Source: Chloroflexota bacterium (GTDB taxonomy: Bacteria; Chloroflexota; Anaerolineae; Fen-1058). From it: a stretch of 6,759 bases of DNA. Location: NCBI GenBank assembly GCA_016219235.1, contig JACRBO010000362.1, forward strand, positions 1 to 6,759. Reading direction: 5' to 3'. Of this stretch, positions 5,225-6,759 are shown in pieces. Numbering within the stretch: position 1 is the first letter of the stretch; each line of letters opens with the position of its first letter. The notes below the pieces were generated by a model that was given only the letters and a program-made list of their open reading frames with translations, ran no database searches and was not told where the DNA came from. The position numbers and the translations under genes are program-made.

Positions 5225-6625
5225 TTAGCATTGTTCTTTCAACGCTTCAAACGCATCTGCAAAGCACTTCTCCGGTGCGCGCAAGATACCCGCGCCAACC
5301 ATGCCGATGCCGGGCTTCTTGTGCGCAATGCCGGTATTCAAGCGCGGCAAAATGCCCGTCTCCGCCACCTTGCGCACATCGATGCCCAGCGGCGTGCCCC
5401 TGAAGTTTAACACGGGAATCGTAAAGCCCTCGTGTTCGCTGAACGTGATCTCATACATCTCGCGCGTCACATCGATCGCCATCTGCGGTGTGCCGCCGAC
5501 GAACTGCGTGATCGCGGGCGCGGCCGCCATCGCAAAGCCGCCATAGCCCGCCGTCTCGGTGATCGTGCTGTCGCCGATGTCGGGATTCGCGTCGTCTTCG
5601 GTGTAGCCGGGGAAATACAGGCCCTGCACCTTGCCCGATGGAGCCGTGAACCACCGATCGGGCATCCCGGCCAGCTTGATACCGAAGTCCGTACCGTTGC
5701 GCGCCATCACGACGACGATGCTGCTGCCTTCGACACCCTCGGCCACTTCGACGGCGCACTTGCCCGCAGGCATGCTCAAGTTAAGGAACCAGTGATCGTT
5801 GCGATCGATAAATTCGATCACTTTGGCGAGGACTTCATTATCGCGATTCGTGCGAGCGAGCGCCGGGCCAATCGCGCGCAAGAACAGGCTGGTGCCCGCC
5901 CGATTGCGATTGTGCCCCTCATCGCCCATGTGCAGCGCCTGCGCGATCAACGCCTTCACGTCGATGCCGTCCGGCATGGACTGCAAGGCCCGATCGAGTG
6001 TGGGATAGAGATCGGTTTCCATCCATTTGAGGCGCGCGATCACTTCCGGCCCCATGCCGCCATAGCGCAGCACTTTGCCCAGGCCTTCGTTTTGCGTGCA
6101 AAACGCGCGATTGCCAAAGGTCTTGTTCTCGAAGATGAACACCGGCATCGACGGCGACGCGACGCCGGCCATCGGCCCGACGGCATGATGATGATGACAC
6201 GGCGAAAACTCGATGTCGCCCGAAGCGGCGAGTCTTTCCGCGGCTACCTCGTCTTGCGCCAGACCTTCATACATCAACGCACCCATCACTGCGCCGCGCT
6301 GCGGGCCGCACATCCGCTCCCACGTGATGGGCGGACCGGCGTGCAGGATCATGTGCTTGTGCATGCCGGGGATCACGTCACGGGCGATGCCCATCCCAAC
6401 CAACGTGGGACGCGCGGCTTTGATGCGCTTGATCACTTCTTCATTCGCCGCGTCGATGTCCACGCCCGTTTTGGTCGTGCGCAGTCGCGGCACGCCATCG
6501 ACGGGCGGCTTCCAATCGACATCGATCACGGGCACACCTTGCTCCTTCACCGACTGCGCCAGGCTGTTGAGGCCGACGTTGACGACGGTGAGAGGTTGTC
6601 CGAAAAATTCATTAAGTTGGGTCAT
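5225..6625 (-). CDS. DUF1116 family protein (YlbE/AllG-like, carbamoyltransferase component)
   Basis: A complete 466-residue protein, within the usual range of the family. E. coli YlbE (AllG) works with FdrA (AllF) and YlbF (AllH) as oxamic transcarbamylase, which turns oxalurate and phosphate into oxamate and carbamoyl phosphate during allantoin breakdown. Features matching the family are a Rossmann-like start with VVNVGL (14-19), MHKHMILHAGPPITWERMCGPQRGA (88-112), the His-rich CHHHHAVGPMAGVASPSMP (143-161), ENKTFGNRAFC (166-176), HMGDEGHNRNR (232-242) and the Gly/Ala-rich AGYGGFAMAAAPAI segment near residue 370. The His cluster may bind a metal or phosphate, but no role is established. Ribosome site GGAG (6634-6637) lies 8 nt before the ATG. 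It is the first cluster gene inside the window. Partner subunits (FdrA-like and AllH/DUF2877-like) and a carbamate kinase would be expected beyond the right edge. The substrate need not be oxalurate, since the neighbours differ from E. coli all genes. Confidence 0.88.
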   Translation of the reverse strand: MTQLNEFFGQPLTVVNVGLNSLAQSVKEQGVPVIDVDWKPPVDGVPRLRTTKTGVDIDAANEEVIKRIKAARPTLVGMGIARDVIPGMHKHMILHAGPPITWERMCGPQRGAVMGALMYEGLAQDEVAAERLAASGDIEFSPCHHHHAVGPMAGVASPSMPVFIFENKTFGNRAFCTQNEGLGKVLRYGGMGPEVIARLKWMETDLYPTLDRALQSMPDGIDVKALIAQALHMGDEGHNRNRAGTSLFLRAIGPALARTNRDNEVLAKVIEFIDRNDHWFLNLSMPAGKCAVEVAEGVEGSSIVVVMARNGTDFGIKLAGMPDRWFTAPSGKVQGLYFPGYTEDDANPDIGDSTITETAGYGGFAMAAAPAITQFVGGTPQMAIDVTREMYEITFSEHEGFTIPVLNFRGTPLGIDVRKVAETGILPRLNTGIAHKKPGIGMVGAGILRAPEKCFADAFEALKEQC

Positions 6626-6682
6626 GTAGTTGTCTCCAAGACGAATGAAAAGTGACGAGTGAAGCGCGATTAACGCTAATCC

Positions 6683-6741
6683 GTCATTGCGAGCGCTGTT
6701 TGCGAAGCAATCTCAGGGCCAATCAACATGAGATTGCTTCG
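6683..6741. repeat. GTCATTGCGAGC-type repeat with 13-bp hairpin, truncated by the window edge
   Basis: After GTCATTGCGAGC (6683-6694), CGAAGCAATCTCA (6703-6715) pairs perfectly with TGAGATTGCTTCG (6729-6741) around a 13-base loop. I recognise this kind of sequence as a very widespread intergenic repeat in bacteria. It lies 57-116 bases upstream of the DUF1116 start. No clear promoter is visible between 6626 and 6759, so the transcript probably begins to the right of the window. Confidence 0.65.
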
Positions 6742-6759
6742 TCGCATCCTTCGACTCCA

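Noticed and set aside
5432..6655. 407-codon plus-strand open frame opposite the DUF1116 gene
   Set aside because: It is antisense to a conserved protein, has low-complexity Arg/His/Asp-rich translation, and no ribosome site was noted.

Overview
The window looks like a chromosomal stretch from a moderately GC-rich bacterium, roughly 58-60% G+C by eye. The mix of a DegV-family protein, a long-type ECF sigma factor and spacers crowded with small palindromic repeats would suit a Chloroflexota-like organism. That assignment is a low-confidence inference, because no marker gene is present.

Layout: (1) Positions 1-446, minus strand: the N-terminal part of an ECF sigma factor of the SigJ-like/COG4941 type, running off the left edge. 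(2) Positions 447-630: a divergent spacer with a good sigma-70 type promoter for the next gene. (3) Positions 631-1500, plus strand: a complete DegV-family (FakB-like, fatty-acid-binding) protein. (4) Positions 1501-1688: a convergent spacer with a twin-hairpin repeat and a strong intrinsic terminator. (5) Positions 1689-6625, minus strand: four genes in one direction. In transcription order these are a DUF1116 (YlbE/AllG-type) protein, a metal-dependent cyclase/kynurenine-formamidase-like hydrolase, a nitrilase-superfamily amidohydrolase, and a divergent serine-hydroxymethyltransferase-like PLP enzyme. (6) Positions 6626-6759: upstream spacer with part of another repeat.

The four minus-strand genes read as a catabolic cluster for a nitrogen-containing compound. 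DUF1116 proteins are known as components of the E. coli oxamic transcarbamylase (AllFGH/FdrA-YlbE-YlbF) in allantoin breakdown. Cyclase-family and nitrilase-family enzymes cleave cyclic or linear amide bonds. The SHMT-like enzyme would act on an amino acid. A plausible but unproven scheme is ring or amide opening, amide hydrolysis, carbamoyl transfer to phosphate, and use of the amino-acid product. The substrate cannot be read from the sequence.

The spacers in this cluster are 89-254 bp long and carry different repeat families: CTTCGTG iterations, a 111-bp MITE-like element with a perfect 9-bp target duplication, and an AT-rich inverted repeat. The MITE carries the same kind of twin hairpin (GGATT-4 nt-AATCC) that stands alone near the DegV terminator. 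No tRNA, rRNA, CRISPR array or transposase gene was seen.
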